Shown one piece after another: positions 35,277-42,767 of a stretch of DNA of 47,380 nt. The translations under genes and the position numbers were made by a program. Source of the stretch: Anaerolineae bacterium (lineage in GTDB: Bacteria > Chloroflexota > Anaerolineae > Aggregatilineales > JAFGMM01); NCBI GenBank assembly GCA_016927535.1, contig JAFGMM010000417.1, positions 1-47,380 of the forward strand. Direction: 5' to 3'. Positions within the stretch are counted from its first letter, which is position 1. Each line of letters opens with the position of its first letter. The notes under the pieces were generated by a model. The model was not told where the DNA came from. It did not search any database and was given only the letters and a program-made list of their open reading frames with translations.

Positions 35277-35417
35277 TCACGACGAAGCTTTAAGAGCAAT
35301 CTCTGTGTCTCTATGGTGAAAAAGTAAATCACGCTTTGCCGCTTTGAGTGCGGTGGTGACCTCCGCGACCGCTTCTTCGTAGGGGATGTCGCGTTTGACT
35401 TTGAAGGATATTTGCAT
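35277..35417 (-). pseudogene. 46-residue frame apparently cut short by a repeat
   Basis: A short frame MQISFKVKRDIPYEEAVAEV followed by TTALKAAKRDLLFHHRDTEI and ALKASS, with GGAG upstream. The first 30 residues look coding (charged, helix-forming). From about base 35319 down to 35298 the sequence is a half copy of the CTCTGTGTCTCTATGGTG repeat and the frame ends shortly after. Either a truncated remnant of a longer gene or a real micro-protein whose tail came from the repeat. Confidence 0.4.
35298..35320. repeat. Half copy of the CTCTGTG repeat
   Basis: AATCTCTGTGTCTCTATGGTG matches the right arm of the palindromic element at 15200-15269 (CTCTGTGTCTTTGTGGT) with a few differences; the left arm is missing. 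Confidence 0.55.
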
Positions 35418-35459
35418 AAGCTCATGACTCCTGTTCTCTCGAATCCCGGACTCTTGCCC

Positions 35460-36206
35460 CTATTCTTGCTGCAACGCCGCTTCGATGGCAACTTGCAGCG
35501 CCTCGAAATCCGGCTCCGAGGCGGCGAACCGCGCGCCTTGGATGTAAATCTGAGGCAGGTCGTCGCCCACATCCTGCCCGATCGTCGAGCCGGCGTCGAG
35601 CGCCGCGTGATAAGTTCCCTCGCGCATGCAGGCCAGCAGCGCGTCCGGGTCGATCTGCACCTGCCGGGCCGCCAGCTCGATCTCGCCGGGCGTGGCGTAT
35701 TGCGGCGGGGGCGCTTCGATCAGCCCGTAAGCCTCGAACTGCTGCTCCCACATCGAGAACAACGCATCGTTGAGCGCCCACGCGCTGCCCTGTTCGTAAG
35801 CGCAGAAGACCGCTTCGACGGCGGCGACGGCATCTTCGGTGTACGAGTCGTTTCGCAGCACCGGGTATTCCACCAGGAGAACTTTGCCGGCGCGGATGTA
35901 CGGCTCGACCAACTGCCGCAGCGCCCGGTACAGCCGCGCCGACCGGATATCGGTGAAATCGACCGCCGCTTCTACGATGACCGGCGGGGCGGCTTCGTCC
36001 CATTTGCCCAGCGAAATCGCGCCGGTCTCGGCGTTCAATCCCTGCGGGATGCCGTCATAAGGCGAGCGCGGGCTGCCGGCCAGCGCTGCCAACGTGACGA
36101 CGACGACGACGCTCACCGCGCCGATGATGGTCAGCACCAGCGCGCGCATGCGCTGCCGGTGTCGCAGCGCCCGATGATCTGGCGAGTCGGTCTTGTTCTC
36201 GCTCAA
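35460..36206 (-). CDS. Membrane-anchored DsbA/thioredoxin-fold protein without CxxC
   Basis: A 248-residue protein with a cytoplasmic basic tail, one membrane helix (21-43, ALVLTIIGAVSVVVVVTLAA) and an extracytoplasmic DsbA-like domain. The order of elements fits DsbA/Thioredoxin_4: VIVEAAVDFTDIRSARLYRAL at the redox site, GKVLLVEYPVL, the helical insert AAVEAVFCAYEQGSAWALNDALF, and DLPQIYIQGARF for the cis-Pro loop. The usual CPYC is replaced by RSAR (88-91), so disulfide chemistry is impossible at this site. It may be a chaperone or binding domain. The start is TTG 36206, with GAGG 9 bases upstream; ATG inside the basic tail is an alternative. Confidence 0.75.
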   Translation of the reverse strand: MSENKTDSPDHRALRHRQRMRALVLTIIGAVSVVVVVTLAALAGSPRSPYDGIPQGLNAETGAISLGKWDEAAPPVIVEAAVDFTDIRSARLYRALRQLVEPYIRAGKVLLVEYPVLRNDSYTEDAVAAVEAVFCAYEQGSAWALNDALFSMWEQQFEAYGLIEAPPPQYATPGEIELAARQVQIDPDALLACMREGTYHAALDAGSTIGQDVGDDLPQIYIQGARFAASEPDFEALQVAIEAALQQE

Positions 36207-36285
36207 AGGATAATCCTCAGTTTAACGGCTTCAACTAGAAGCTTACCGTTCTGAGGGCGGCTGTCAAGAATCCTGGAATCCTTTG

Positions 36286-36315
36286 CTCTCACCCCGGCGC
36301 GCGCCGGGGTGAGAG
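36286..36315 (-). terminator. Perfect 15-bp palindrome after DUF3352 copy 3
   Basis: Two perfect 15-base arms meet without a loop, CTCTCACCCCGGCGC and GCGCCGGGGTGAGAG, 8 bases beyond the stop of 36323-37900. No T-run follows on the minus strand, so it could be a Rho-independent-like stop or a repeat of the CTCACCCCGG family. Confidence 0.5.
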
Positions 36316-36322
36316 AGCTGTT

Positions 36323-37900
36323 TTATCGTGCCACGACCAGCGCCGAGACGATGACCAGCTTGCTTTCTTCGACCACATCCACCGACAGCATGGCGAAGTC
36401 ATAAGGTGCGGTCATGCCTTCGCTCAGTGTATTGAGCGTCTCGCTCGCCGGTACGTAGAGCAGCGCTTCGCTGCCCGGTTCGACCGACCGGGCGCGCGCC
36501 TGCCAAGCTGCGCTGCCCGCCAGGTTAGGCGCGCTGCCGCTCGCCACGTCCACAAGCTGCTGGATGCTGTCGCCGGTCGCGACCACCAGGAAGTCGCCGA
36601 CCATGCCGAAGATGAACAAATTGCCGCCGCTGGCCGTATCCGGCACGGCGCGCAGATCATAGCCGCCGATATTAACCAGGTTAAGCGTCAACTCGAACTG
36701 TGAAGCGAGCACCCGGCTGAGAATCTCGACGATGTTCATCGTAGCGTTGCGGTCGATGATTTGGGTCATGGCGAACCCATCGACGGGGATGCTAGGAGCG
36801 CCCCACAGCCCGGCTGGATTGGGCAGCAGCCCCAGCGCATACTCGCCGCTCAGCCAATCCAGTACATCCTGTTCGAGGCTGATCTGCAGGCCGGTGCTGC
36901 GCAGCATCAGGCTGCCGGTCGCGAGCAGGCTGTCCGCCATCGAGGCGGACTGGGATTGGGTGGGCATCTTGGGCAGCGGTTCGCCTTTGGCGGCGGCTTC
37001 CATGCCGTCTTGAACGTAGGTTTGCAGCGCGAAAGCATACAGGCCGGCGCGCACCGGCACGCGCAAATCATACGCTGTGAACAGACCCAGCGCGTCCGCC
37101 GGTACCGCCTTCTCGACCAGGCTGCCCAGCGCAGCCGTGCTCGGCACCGGCGCCGGCACCGGCTCGCTGAAACCCAGCGCCACGTCGAAACGCGCGGCCT
37201 CCGGGTTATCCGCCGGCGACGACGCGGCGAAGCCAATCCCGGTCAAGGCATTGTCGCCCAGCACCATGCCGGAATCGATGCCCGACGCCAGAAGCAAATG
37301 GGTTACGGCTTCCCCGTCCACGTAGGCGGCGGCGAACCGGTCCACCGGCAGCCGGCTGAAAACCTGCTGCACCCCAGGCGCTTCGGCCAGCGCGGCGGCT
37401 TCGCCGCTCATCACGCTGACGACCTGCCGGATGCCCTCGACCGCGCCGTATGCGACGTAGCCCTCCAGCGCGGTGATGGTGATTGCCCCGCCCGCCAACG
37501 CCGGGCTGACCTTCTGGACGAACGCATCGGAGCGCGCCGTGTCGGTGGTGGCGGCCAGCGCCACGAAATCGTTTTCGTCGTCCAGGCGAAAGCCGATGGT
37601 GATGTGTTCGCCCAACCACGGCGCAATATCGTTCGCGTAGCTGACGCCGGCGCCGGGGAAGATCGCGTCGGTGATGCCCTGCATCGACGCGCTCGCGTCG
37701 GCGCCGAGACCGAGCAGCGCGCGCAGCTTCGCCAGGTGCGCCGGCAGGTCGCGCCCTGCCAGGTTGATGAACCCGTCATAGCCGGCGGGGATCAGGTCGG
37801 CGCCCGGATCGACCGGCGCGCCCGCCGGCGGCGCAGCCAGCGCCGGCGCGGATAGGCTCAGAACGGCCAGAATCATAAAAAGGACAGCAGCCCGCTTCAT
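36323..37900 (-). CDS. Secreted DUF3352-like protein, copy 3
   Basis: A 525-residue exported protein. The signal peptide (1-23) ends APALAAPPAG. The mature protein begins DPGADLIPAGYDGFINLAGRDL, the shorter DUF3352 start with P-x-G/x-hydrophobic strand, then segments such as ITIGFRLDDENDFVALAATTDT and VEKAVPADALGLFTAYDLR that parallel the P-x-D-A-P-L-V stretch of copies 1 and 2. It is more distant from copies 1 and 2 than they are from each other. AGGAGA is 9 bases before ATG 37900. It stands alone; the DsbA-like gene downstream begins 117 bases after its stop. Confidence 0.75.
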   Translation of the reverse strand: MKRAAVLFMILAVLSLSAPALAAPPAGAPVDPGADLIPAGYDGFINLAGRDLPAHLAKLRALLGLGADASASMQGITDAIFPGAGVSYANDIAPWLGEHITIGFRLDDENDFVALAATTDTARSDAFVQKVSPALAGGAITITALEGYVAYGAVEGIRQVVSVMSGEAAALAEAPGVQQVFSRLPVDRFAAAYVDGEAVTHLLLASGIDSGMVLGDNALTGIGFAASSPADNPEAARFDVALGFSEPVPAPVPSTAALGSLVEKAVPADALGLFTAYDLRVPVRAGLYAFALQTYVQDGMEAAAKGEPLPKMPTQSQSASMADSLLATGSLMLRSTGLQISLEQDVLDWLSGEYALGLLPNPAGLWGAPSIPVDGFAMTQIIDRNATMNIVEILSRVLASQFELTLNLVNIGGYDLRAVPDTASGGNLFIFGMVGDFLVVATGDSIQQLVDVASGSAPNLAGSAAWQARARSVEPGSEALLYVPASETLNTLSEGMTAPYDFAMLSVDVVEESKLVIVSALVVAR

Positions 37901-38026
37901 CAGTACATCTCCTGGATAGCTCTTTCACATATGGTATGTTGATGATAGCACGACCGGCGGGCGAAGCGTAGCACGCGCGTTATACCGTGTTCCTACTGTC
38001 CGCATACGCGGCATCTACTTCGCCCG

Positions 38027-38611
38027 CTAAAGCGCCAACACCATATCGTGATTATCGACCCGGGTCGTGAAGTCGCCGACCTTGCGGAAGCCGAACTTTT
38101 CGTAGAAGTGGATCGCGCGGTAGTTGGTGGCCTGCGTGCCGCCGAGCAGCACCATTTGGCGGCGGCCCAGCCGGCGCGCAGTATCGAGCACGTGCGGCAT
38201 CATCGCACTGCCCAGGCCGCTGCTCTGGTGCGCGTCCGCGACCGACGGCGCGAAGGTGCAGTCACGGTCGCCGTCGAGCGCGATGCCGTAGCCGGCGTAG
38301 CGCTCCTGTTCCGTGCCGGTGACCCACAGCCCCAGGATAAAGTACGCGATGATCGCGCCCGCCTGGGTCACGGCGAGCAGGCGCAGCGTCTTACGGTAGT
38401 CGGTCGCGTCGCAAAGCTGCTGAGCGGTCGCCATGTCGAACGGGTGAGGGCCGTAGCGCTCCGTAGTGGCCTTCGATAGCCCGGCGAAGTAGCGGCCCAG
38501 ACGCGCGGCGTCGTCTGGGCGCAGCACGCGGAAAACCGCCGGCGCGCCGGATTTAAGCGCGAGCGGGGCCGTGAGGAGGTCCGGGTTCCGGGTAATGTCG
38601 TCGGGGGTCAT
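38027..38611 (-). CDS. GNAT family N-acetyltransferase
   Basis: A 194-residue GNAT protein that transfers an acetyl group from acetyl-CoA to an amine. The acetyl-CoA-binding motif A is SVADAHQSSGLGSAMMPHVL, followed by the motif-B pattern NYRAIHFYEKFGFRKVGDF. The N-terminal part (RVLRPDDAARLGRYFAGLSKATTERYG) matches the RimI-like or PatZ-C-like GNATs with FxxLS-x-x-T-x-x-R. The target is unknown; small molecule or protein. Its ATG overlaps the stop of the upstream methyltransferase (ATGA), so the two are translationally coupled. Confidence 0.88.
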   Translation of the reverse strand: MTPDDITRNPDLLTAPLALKSGAPAVFRVLRPDDAARLGRYFAGLSKATTERYGPHPFDMATAQQLCDATDYRKTLRLLAVTQAGAIIAYFILGLWVTGTEQERYAGYGIALDGDRDCTFAPSVADAHQSSGLGSAMMPHVLDTARRLGRRQMVLLGGTQATNYRAIHFYEKFGFRKVGDFTTRVDNHDMVLAL

Positions 38612-39180
38612 GGCTGTTTCTCCACCACCACCCAGTAGTTTACCGGGTGGTCGTCGTGTACGGTGACCCGCGCGCCCGGCACCGGCGCGAACATCTCGCG
38701 CATCGTGCGCGGGTTCTGAAAGCGGCTGCGCATCAAAAGCAGGTTCTCGGAGAGCGCGCCCAGCTTCACCGGAAGCTTGTCGATGTTGAAATCCTCGATC
38801 ACCAGCCGCCCGCCCGGCTTCAGCACGCGCACCAGGTCGCGGGCGGCGCCGGGTTGGTCGCCGAAATGGTGCCAGGCGTCCACGGCGATAATGCGCTCGA
38901 AAGAGTCGTCGGCGAAGGGGAGCTGCTGCACGCGCGCCCGCGAAGCGCTGAAGCCGTTCTTGCCGCGCGTCTGCGCCAGCATCCCGGCGGAAATATCCAC
39001 CACCACCAGGCCGCCGGTCTCATCTTTCAGACGGTGTGCGATGCGCCCGGTGCCGCCGCCCGCGTCGAGCAGCCAACCCGCGACGGGCAGTTGCAGCAGG
39101 CGGCGCAGCCGTTCCGAGCCGGCCACGCCGAACACGCGGTCGTAGAGCGGCGCGACGAGTGCGAAGTGGTCTAAAGGCAT
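38608..39180 (-). CDS. Class I SAM-dependent methyltransferase
   Basis: A 190-residue methyltransferase of the Methyltransf_11 type. Motif I is LLDAGGGTGRIAHRL, the acidic post-I residue is in LVVVDISAGMLAQT, and LVRVLKPGGRLVIEDFN is motif III. FERIIAVDAWHHFGDQPGAA is typical of small-molecule or lipid methyltransferases. It is short, ending soon after the core fold. A TATAAT on the minus strand (39220-39225) lies about 40 bases upstream, so it likely has its own promoter, then shares its message with the GNAT gene. Confidence 0.88.
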   Translation of the reverse strand: MPLDHFALVAPLYDRVFGVAGSERLRRLLQLPVAGWLLDAGGGTGRIAHRLKDETGGLVVVDISAGMLAQTRGKNGFSASRARVQQLPFADDSFERIIAVDAWHHFGDQPGAARDLVRVLKPGGRLVIEDFNIDKLPVKLGALSENLLLMRSRFQNPRTMREMFAPVPGARVTVHDDHPVNYWVVVEKQP

Positions 39181-39219
39181 GGAATTGTGTTTTCCTCACG
39201 ATTAAAGTACGTTGTGTCG

Positions 39220-39225
39220 ATTATA
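39220..39225 (-). promoter_or_regulatory. Candidate -10 element for the methyltransferase-GNAT pair
   Basis: TATAAT on the minus strand in the 116-base gap, directly beside the hairpin 39234-39272. No good -35 is seen because the matching position lies in the GC-rich stem. Confidence 0.4.
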
Positions 39226-39233
39226 CACAAAGC

Positions 39234-39272
39234 GGCGCCCTCGCCGGCTTGGGTGCAACCGGGGAGGGCGCC
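39234..39272 (-). terminator. Hairpin after the SH3-repeat gene
   Basis: A 9-bp stem GGCGCCCTC (39234-39242) / GAGGGCGCC (39264-39272) extended by CCGG/CCGG (39244-39247, 39259-39262). On the minus strand it follows the stop of the SH3 gene by 24 bases; GCTTTGTG follows, so the T-run is weak. Confidence 0.5.
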
Positions 39273-39296
39273 GTCGGGCCGGGCGATCATGACCTG

Positions 39297-41198
39297 TCAG
39301 GGATTTTGAAACGTTAGCTCGGTCCCGCGACTCACTACACCGTCAAGCGATTCGACGAGGAACGCCTTGGTGAACAGGTTAAACACATACTGCATATCCT
39401 GCGTAAGGTTAACTACGTCGGGCGGCTCTGCGTCTGCATCGACGACCTGGGCGCCGGGATGGGTTAGAAAGCCGATGCCTATCCTCAACATATCGAGCGC
39501 GCCCACGCTGTCTTCAGCCTCGAAGCGCTTCGCCTCGCCGGGGTTGAGTGTGATTTGGATGGTGCGCCGCCCGTAATCGTCGGGTTCGCCCACCGTCAGC
39601 CAAGCCCGTTCGCCGGCCGGGCCGGCGACCATGCCCGCCGCCAGGTCTTGGTCTTCCGCCAGGAGGAAGTTGGCCGTGCTCAGGTCAACCGCCACCCAGG
39701 TAATCGCGCCGGGTTGGTTGCGGCAGCACCCGCTTGACTGGTCGGGGAACCAGATCACCGGTTTGAGCACGCCGCTTTTCGCCATCGCCAGGAACATCTC
39801 GAATGGGATCGCGGGGTTGGCGCGGGCTTCGGCGACTTTTTCCTGGATTTCTTCGACGGTCATATCGTAGGGCGCGGGCAAAGCCTCGCCGTCTTCATCT
39901 AGCGCCGGCAGGCCCGAGACGTACATCGCCCAGCGTGTGCGCGCCATGAGCCGGCCCAGGTCGGTCAGGAGCGCATCGCCCCCGGTGTTTTCGATGAGCC
40001 GTTGTTCGCTTCTCACGCAGTTGCGGCCGGCGAAGAAGCTGTAAAAGCATAGCTCGTGGCCTATGTCACTCTGTTGAAAGACGGCGAAGTTTTCTTGGCG
40101 GCTCAATTGCGCCAACTCTGCCGCGTCCATATCTTCCACCGACTTGGTAGCATCCGGTATCTCGCTGGTCGGCGTCCATTCGCCGGCGCCTTCGGCGCTG
40201 GGAACGAAAATCGCCAGCGGTGCGTCGTCGTCGCCGAGGGCGTACAGGTCGTCCATGATAAGTTGAAAACGTCTGGTGGCCTGCTGGAGCGCGGCGGGCA
40301 GCGTGTCGAACGCAGCGCGCGCCGCCGCGCTCAACAAGTTGGTGCCTTTGATAGGAGTTTGCACCGAGACAAAGGGCACCGCAACCCACGCATTTTGACC
40401 GTCCGCCACGATCGGAATCCAGACATAAGTGCCGTCGTTGATCTGCGGTACCCCTTCGCGCAGCACGAAGGTTTCGCCTACCCTGGCGACGCGGATCGGC
40501 GTGTTGTCGACGGTAGATGGGGTTTCACGCAGGTTTACAGCCTGTATCACCTCGACCGTGGTCGTCAGCAAGGACTGGGTTTCTGCTGCTGATGCGGTCT
40601 CGATCTCGCCGGCCGGCGCAGCCGCGGCCGGCTCGGCGCCCGGTTCGAGCGCTGCGACCTCTACGAAACTGCTGGCTACCCAGGCTTCGCGGTCGGCGGC
40701 GACGATGGGCAGCCAGGTGTAGCCATCCTTCTCGACCGGCAGCATGCCTTCGCGCACCCGGAACGTTTCGTCTACCTGGGCGACGCGGATCGGCATGTTA
40801 TCGAGCGATGGGCTGGTGCGCAGGTTAACGTTGGCGATCACGCGCGCCTCCCTGGGGACCAGGAGGTCGGAGTCTTCGATGCGGTCGGTCACGACATAGC
40901 TCCCGGCGACCCAGGCGTCTTGTCCATCGGCTACGATGGGTATCCATATGTAGGTGCCGTCATCGACCGGCGACACGTTTTCCTCGCGCACCAGAAACGC
41001 TTCGCCTACCTCGGCGGTCCGAATGGGTTTGTTATCCAGCGACGGCTCAGGGCGCAGGTTGACTCGCGCGACCGCACGCGCCACCATAATGGTCGTGAGG
41101 CTTATCCCTTCATCCTCTTGTGCATTCGCATGTTTTATGAGCGGAACCCATATCATGATTAGAGCAAGCCCAATCAGTGATAGTTTCTTGAGTTGCAT
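39297..41198 (-). CDS. Exported protein with three bacterial SH3 repeats and an unknown C-terminal domain
   Basis: A 633-residue exported protein. A signal peptide (1-26, ending KHANA-QEDE) is followed by three SH3b repeats of about 70 residues: ARVNLRPEPSLDNKPIRTAE (about 43), ANVNLRTSPSLDNMPIRVAQ (about 112) and QAVNLRETPSTVDNTPIRVA (about 220). Each ends with W-x-P-I-V and DAWV/EAWV/NAWV. SH3b domains usually hold proteins to peptidoglycan. The remaining about 350 residues start SAAARAAFDTLPAALQQATR and contain CFYSFFAGRNCVRSEQR and DQSSGCCRNQPGAITW; I recognise no family. It is divergent from the PstS-like gene. An extended -10 lies upstream. Confidence 0.82.
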   Translation of the reverse strand: MQLKKLSLIGLALIMIWVPLIKHANAQEDEGISLTTIMVARAVARVNLRPEPSLDNKPIRTAEVGEAFLVREENVSPVDDGTYIWIPIVADGQDAWVAGSYVVTDRIEDSDLLVPREARVIANVNLRTSPSLDNMPIRVAQVDETFRVREGMLPVEKDGYTWLPIVAADREAWVASSFVEVAALEPGAEPAAAAPAGEIETASAAETQSLLTTTVEVIQAVNLRETPSTVDNTPIRVARVGETFVLREGVPQINDGTYVWIPIVADGQNAWVAVPFVSVQTPIKGTNLLSAAARAAFDTLPAALQQATRRFQLIMDDLYALGDDDAPLAIFVPSAEGAGEWTPTSEIPDATKSVEDMDAAELAQLSRQENFAVFQQSDIGHELCFYSFFAGRNCVRSEQRLIENTGGDALLTDLGRLMARTRWAMYVSGLPALDEDGEALPAPYDMTVEEIQEKVAEARANPAIPFEMFLAMAKSGVLKPVIWFPDQSSGCCRNQPGAITWVAVDLSTANFLLAEDQDLAAGMVAGPAGERAWLTVGEPDDYGRRTIQITLNPGEAKRFEAEDSVGALDMLRIGIGFLTHPGAQVVDADAEPPDVVNLTQDMQYVFNLFTKAFLVESLDGVVSRGTELTFQNP

Positions 41199-41258
41199 TT
41201 TATGTATCCCCTTGCAAAGCTGTCAGGCGCACCGGACTTCATAGCTGATGTGGACGCC

Positions 41259-41264
41259 ATTATA
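41259..41264 (-). promoter_or_regulatory. Extended -10 promoter of the SH3-repeat gene
   Basis: On the minus strand TGCTATAAT gives TGnTATAAT, the extended -10 form, about 60 bases before ATG 41198. No clear -35, as is usual for extended -10 promoters. Confidence 0.5.
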
Positions 41265-41390
41265 GCACAGGAATCAAAATCATAGATTCTGGCGGTATCG
41301 ATCGACCGTAATTTGATTCCTTGCTGGGTTTGCGATAAATTCCGCAAGTCGTGTCACCGTTCACGTTTTACCGAGGAGGCCGTTTCTAAA

Positions 41391-42767
41391 ATGAAACTTA
41401 CGCACAGGTGGCTTATGCTCACCAGCTTACTTGTTGTCTTGGCGCTGATTTGGGCCGGGCCGGTCGTTCTTGCTCAGGACGATGCTGAACCCACCGCAAC
41501 CGAAGCAGTGACCGAGGAGACCGTCTCTGAAGAAGCAACCGAAGAAGCAACCGAGGAGGCTACCGAAGCGCCCACCGAGGAGGCTACTGAAGAAGCGACC
41601 GAAGAGGCCGCTACGGAGGAGGCGACTCCTGCCGGCGAAGCTCCAACCCCGTCCCCGCAGGATGTCGCGTCTGAGTTCCGCGTCAGCGGCGCGAGCAATG
41701 TCTACAAAATCACCCAGGCCGTCGCCAACGATTTCGGCCTCGATTATCCCAATGTCGAGATTACGGTGGGAATTGCCGGGACGGCAGGCGGCTTCCAGCG
41801 CTTCTGCAAGAGCGAAAACGAAACTTACCTCAACGACGCCGCGCGTCCCATCTTTGAGAGCGAAGCCGCGTCGTGCGCCGAGAACGAGGTCGAGTGGATT
41901 GAATTATTAGTCGGCTACGAAGGCATCGTACTTGCTGCGCATCCTGAAACCGCCGCCCAGATCAACGCCTGCCTGACCGTCGATCAGCTCGCCACGATGT
42001 GGGCTGCCGCCGCCGAGCCGACTGCCGAGACCGACCTTTCGGAAGAAGAAATCGCCGCCGCTGGCGTCGAACTGCCGAAACCCAATCCGGGCGTTGTCAA
42101 TTGGAACGAAGTAGACGAGAGCTTCCCGGATCAAGAACTGCTGCTCTTCGGCCCTAACGTCACGACTGCGCCCGCCGATATCTTCAGCGCGTGGGTCGCC
42201 GGCACGGCCGGCGATATCCGCACCGACTATAAGCAGAACAGCAACTACCAGACGTTGTTCGACGAGATGGTCGGCAAGTCCGGCTCGCTCGGCTTCTTCG
42301 GCTTCGATTTTTACAACCACGGCGAAGAAGACCTGGTGCTGCTCGCCGTGGACGCCGGTGAGGGCTGCGTTCTGCCGGGCGAGGCGACCATCGCCGACGG
42401 AAGCTATATCCTGGCCCGCCCGATGTATCTCTATCTCAACGCGGCGGTGCTCGAAGACCCGGTTGTTAAATCGTTCGTCGAGTTTTATTTCGACGCGGCG
42501 ACACTTGAGAAAGTCACCGCCCAGGGATTCTATCCCGCGCCGGCGGCAGTTTATGAGAAAGACCGCGAGCTAATCGCCGCTGTTACCACCGGGCGCAGCT
42601 TCACCGAAGCGCCGCCCGAACCGGAGCCGGTCGTCGAGCCGACGCCTGAGCCAACCCCTGAGCCGACGCCCGAACCGACGCCCGAACCGACGCCGGAATC
42701 GGCTGATGAGACCGGCGCCGAGGCTGAGCCAGAGGTCACCACCGAGGCCACCGAATCGAATGAGTAA
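41391..42767 (+). CDS. PstS-like phosphate-type solute-binding protein with low-complexity linkers
   Basis: A 458-residue exported protein. Residues 1-27 form a signal peptide (ending VVLAQDD; no lipobox). About 28-90 is an acidic linker of repeated EEAT units. The binding domain starts FRVSGASNVYKITQAVANDF and has VGIAGTAGGFQRFC, ARPIFESEAASC, VGYEGIVLAAHP and GKSGSLGFFGFDFY, the PstS/PBP-like-2 pattern of Ser/Gly phosphate contacts. The C-terminus is a PEPTPEPT repeat. No pstC, pstA or pstB lies near it, so it is an orphan. GAGGAGG is 11 bases before ATG 41391. The overlapping next gene is another binding protein. Confidence 0.85.
   Translation: MKLTHRWLMLTSLLVVLALIWAGPVVLAQDDAEPTATEAVTEETVSEEATEEATEEATEAPTEEATEEATEEAATEEATPAGEAPTPSPQDVASEFRVSGASNVYKITQAVANDFGLDYPNVEITVGIAGTAGGFQRFCKSENETYLNDAARPIFESEAASCAENEVEWIELLVGYEGIVLAAHPETAAQINACLTVDQLATMWAAAAEPTAETDLSEEEIAAAGVELPKPNPGVVNWNEVDESFPDQELLLFGPNVTTAPADIFSAWVAGTAGDIRTDYKQNSNYQTLFDEMVGKSGSLGFFGFDFYNHGEEDLVLLAVDAGEGCVLPGEATIADGSYILARPMYLYLNAAVLEDPVVKSFVEFYFDAATLEKVTAQGFYPAPAAVYEKDRELIAAVTTGRSFTEAPPEPEPVVEPTPEPTPEPTPEPTPEPTPESADETGAEAEPEVTTEATESNE
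41508..41663 (+). repeat. Degenerate tandem repeat coding for EEAT units
   Basis: About a dozen imperfect units of GARGAGGCNACC type give EEATEEATEEATEAPTEEAT-like protein. It is a low-complexity linker inside the PstS-like gene, prone to slippage. Confidence 0.75.
42612..42701 (+). repeat. Tandem PEPT-coding repeat
   Basis: CCNGARCCGACG/C units repeated about six times encode PEPTPEPTPEPT near the end of the PstS-like protein. Such Pro/Thr tails are typical of exported proteins in Chloroflexota. Confidence 0.75.

Noticed and set aside
36761-37855. 364-residue plus frame over DUF3352 copy 3
   Set aside because: Gln/Arg/His-rich shadow; the minus frame has a signal peptide and ribosome site.
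41508-41663. CRISPR-like repeat array
   Set aside because: Units are 6-12 bases, without spacers, and encode an in-frame EEAT linker.
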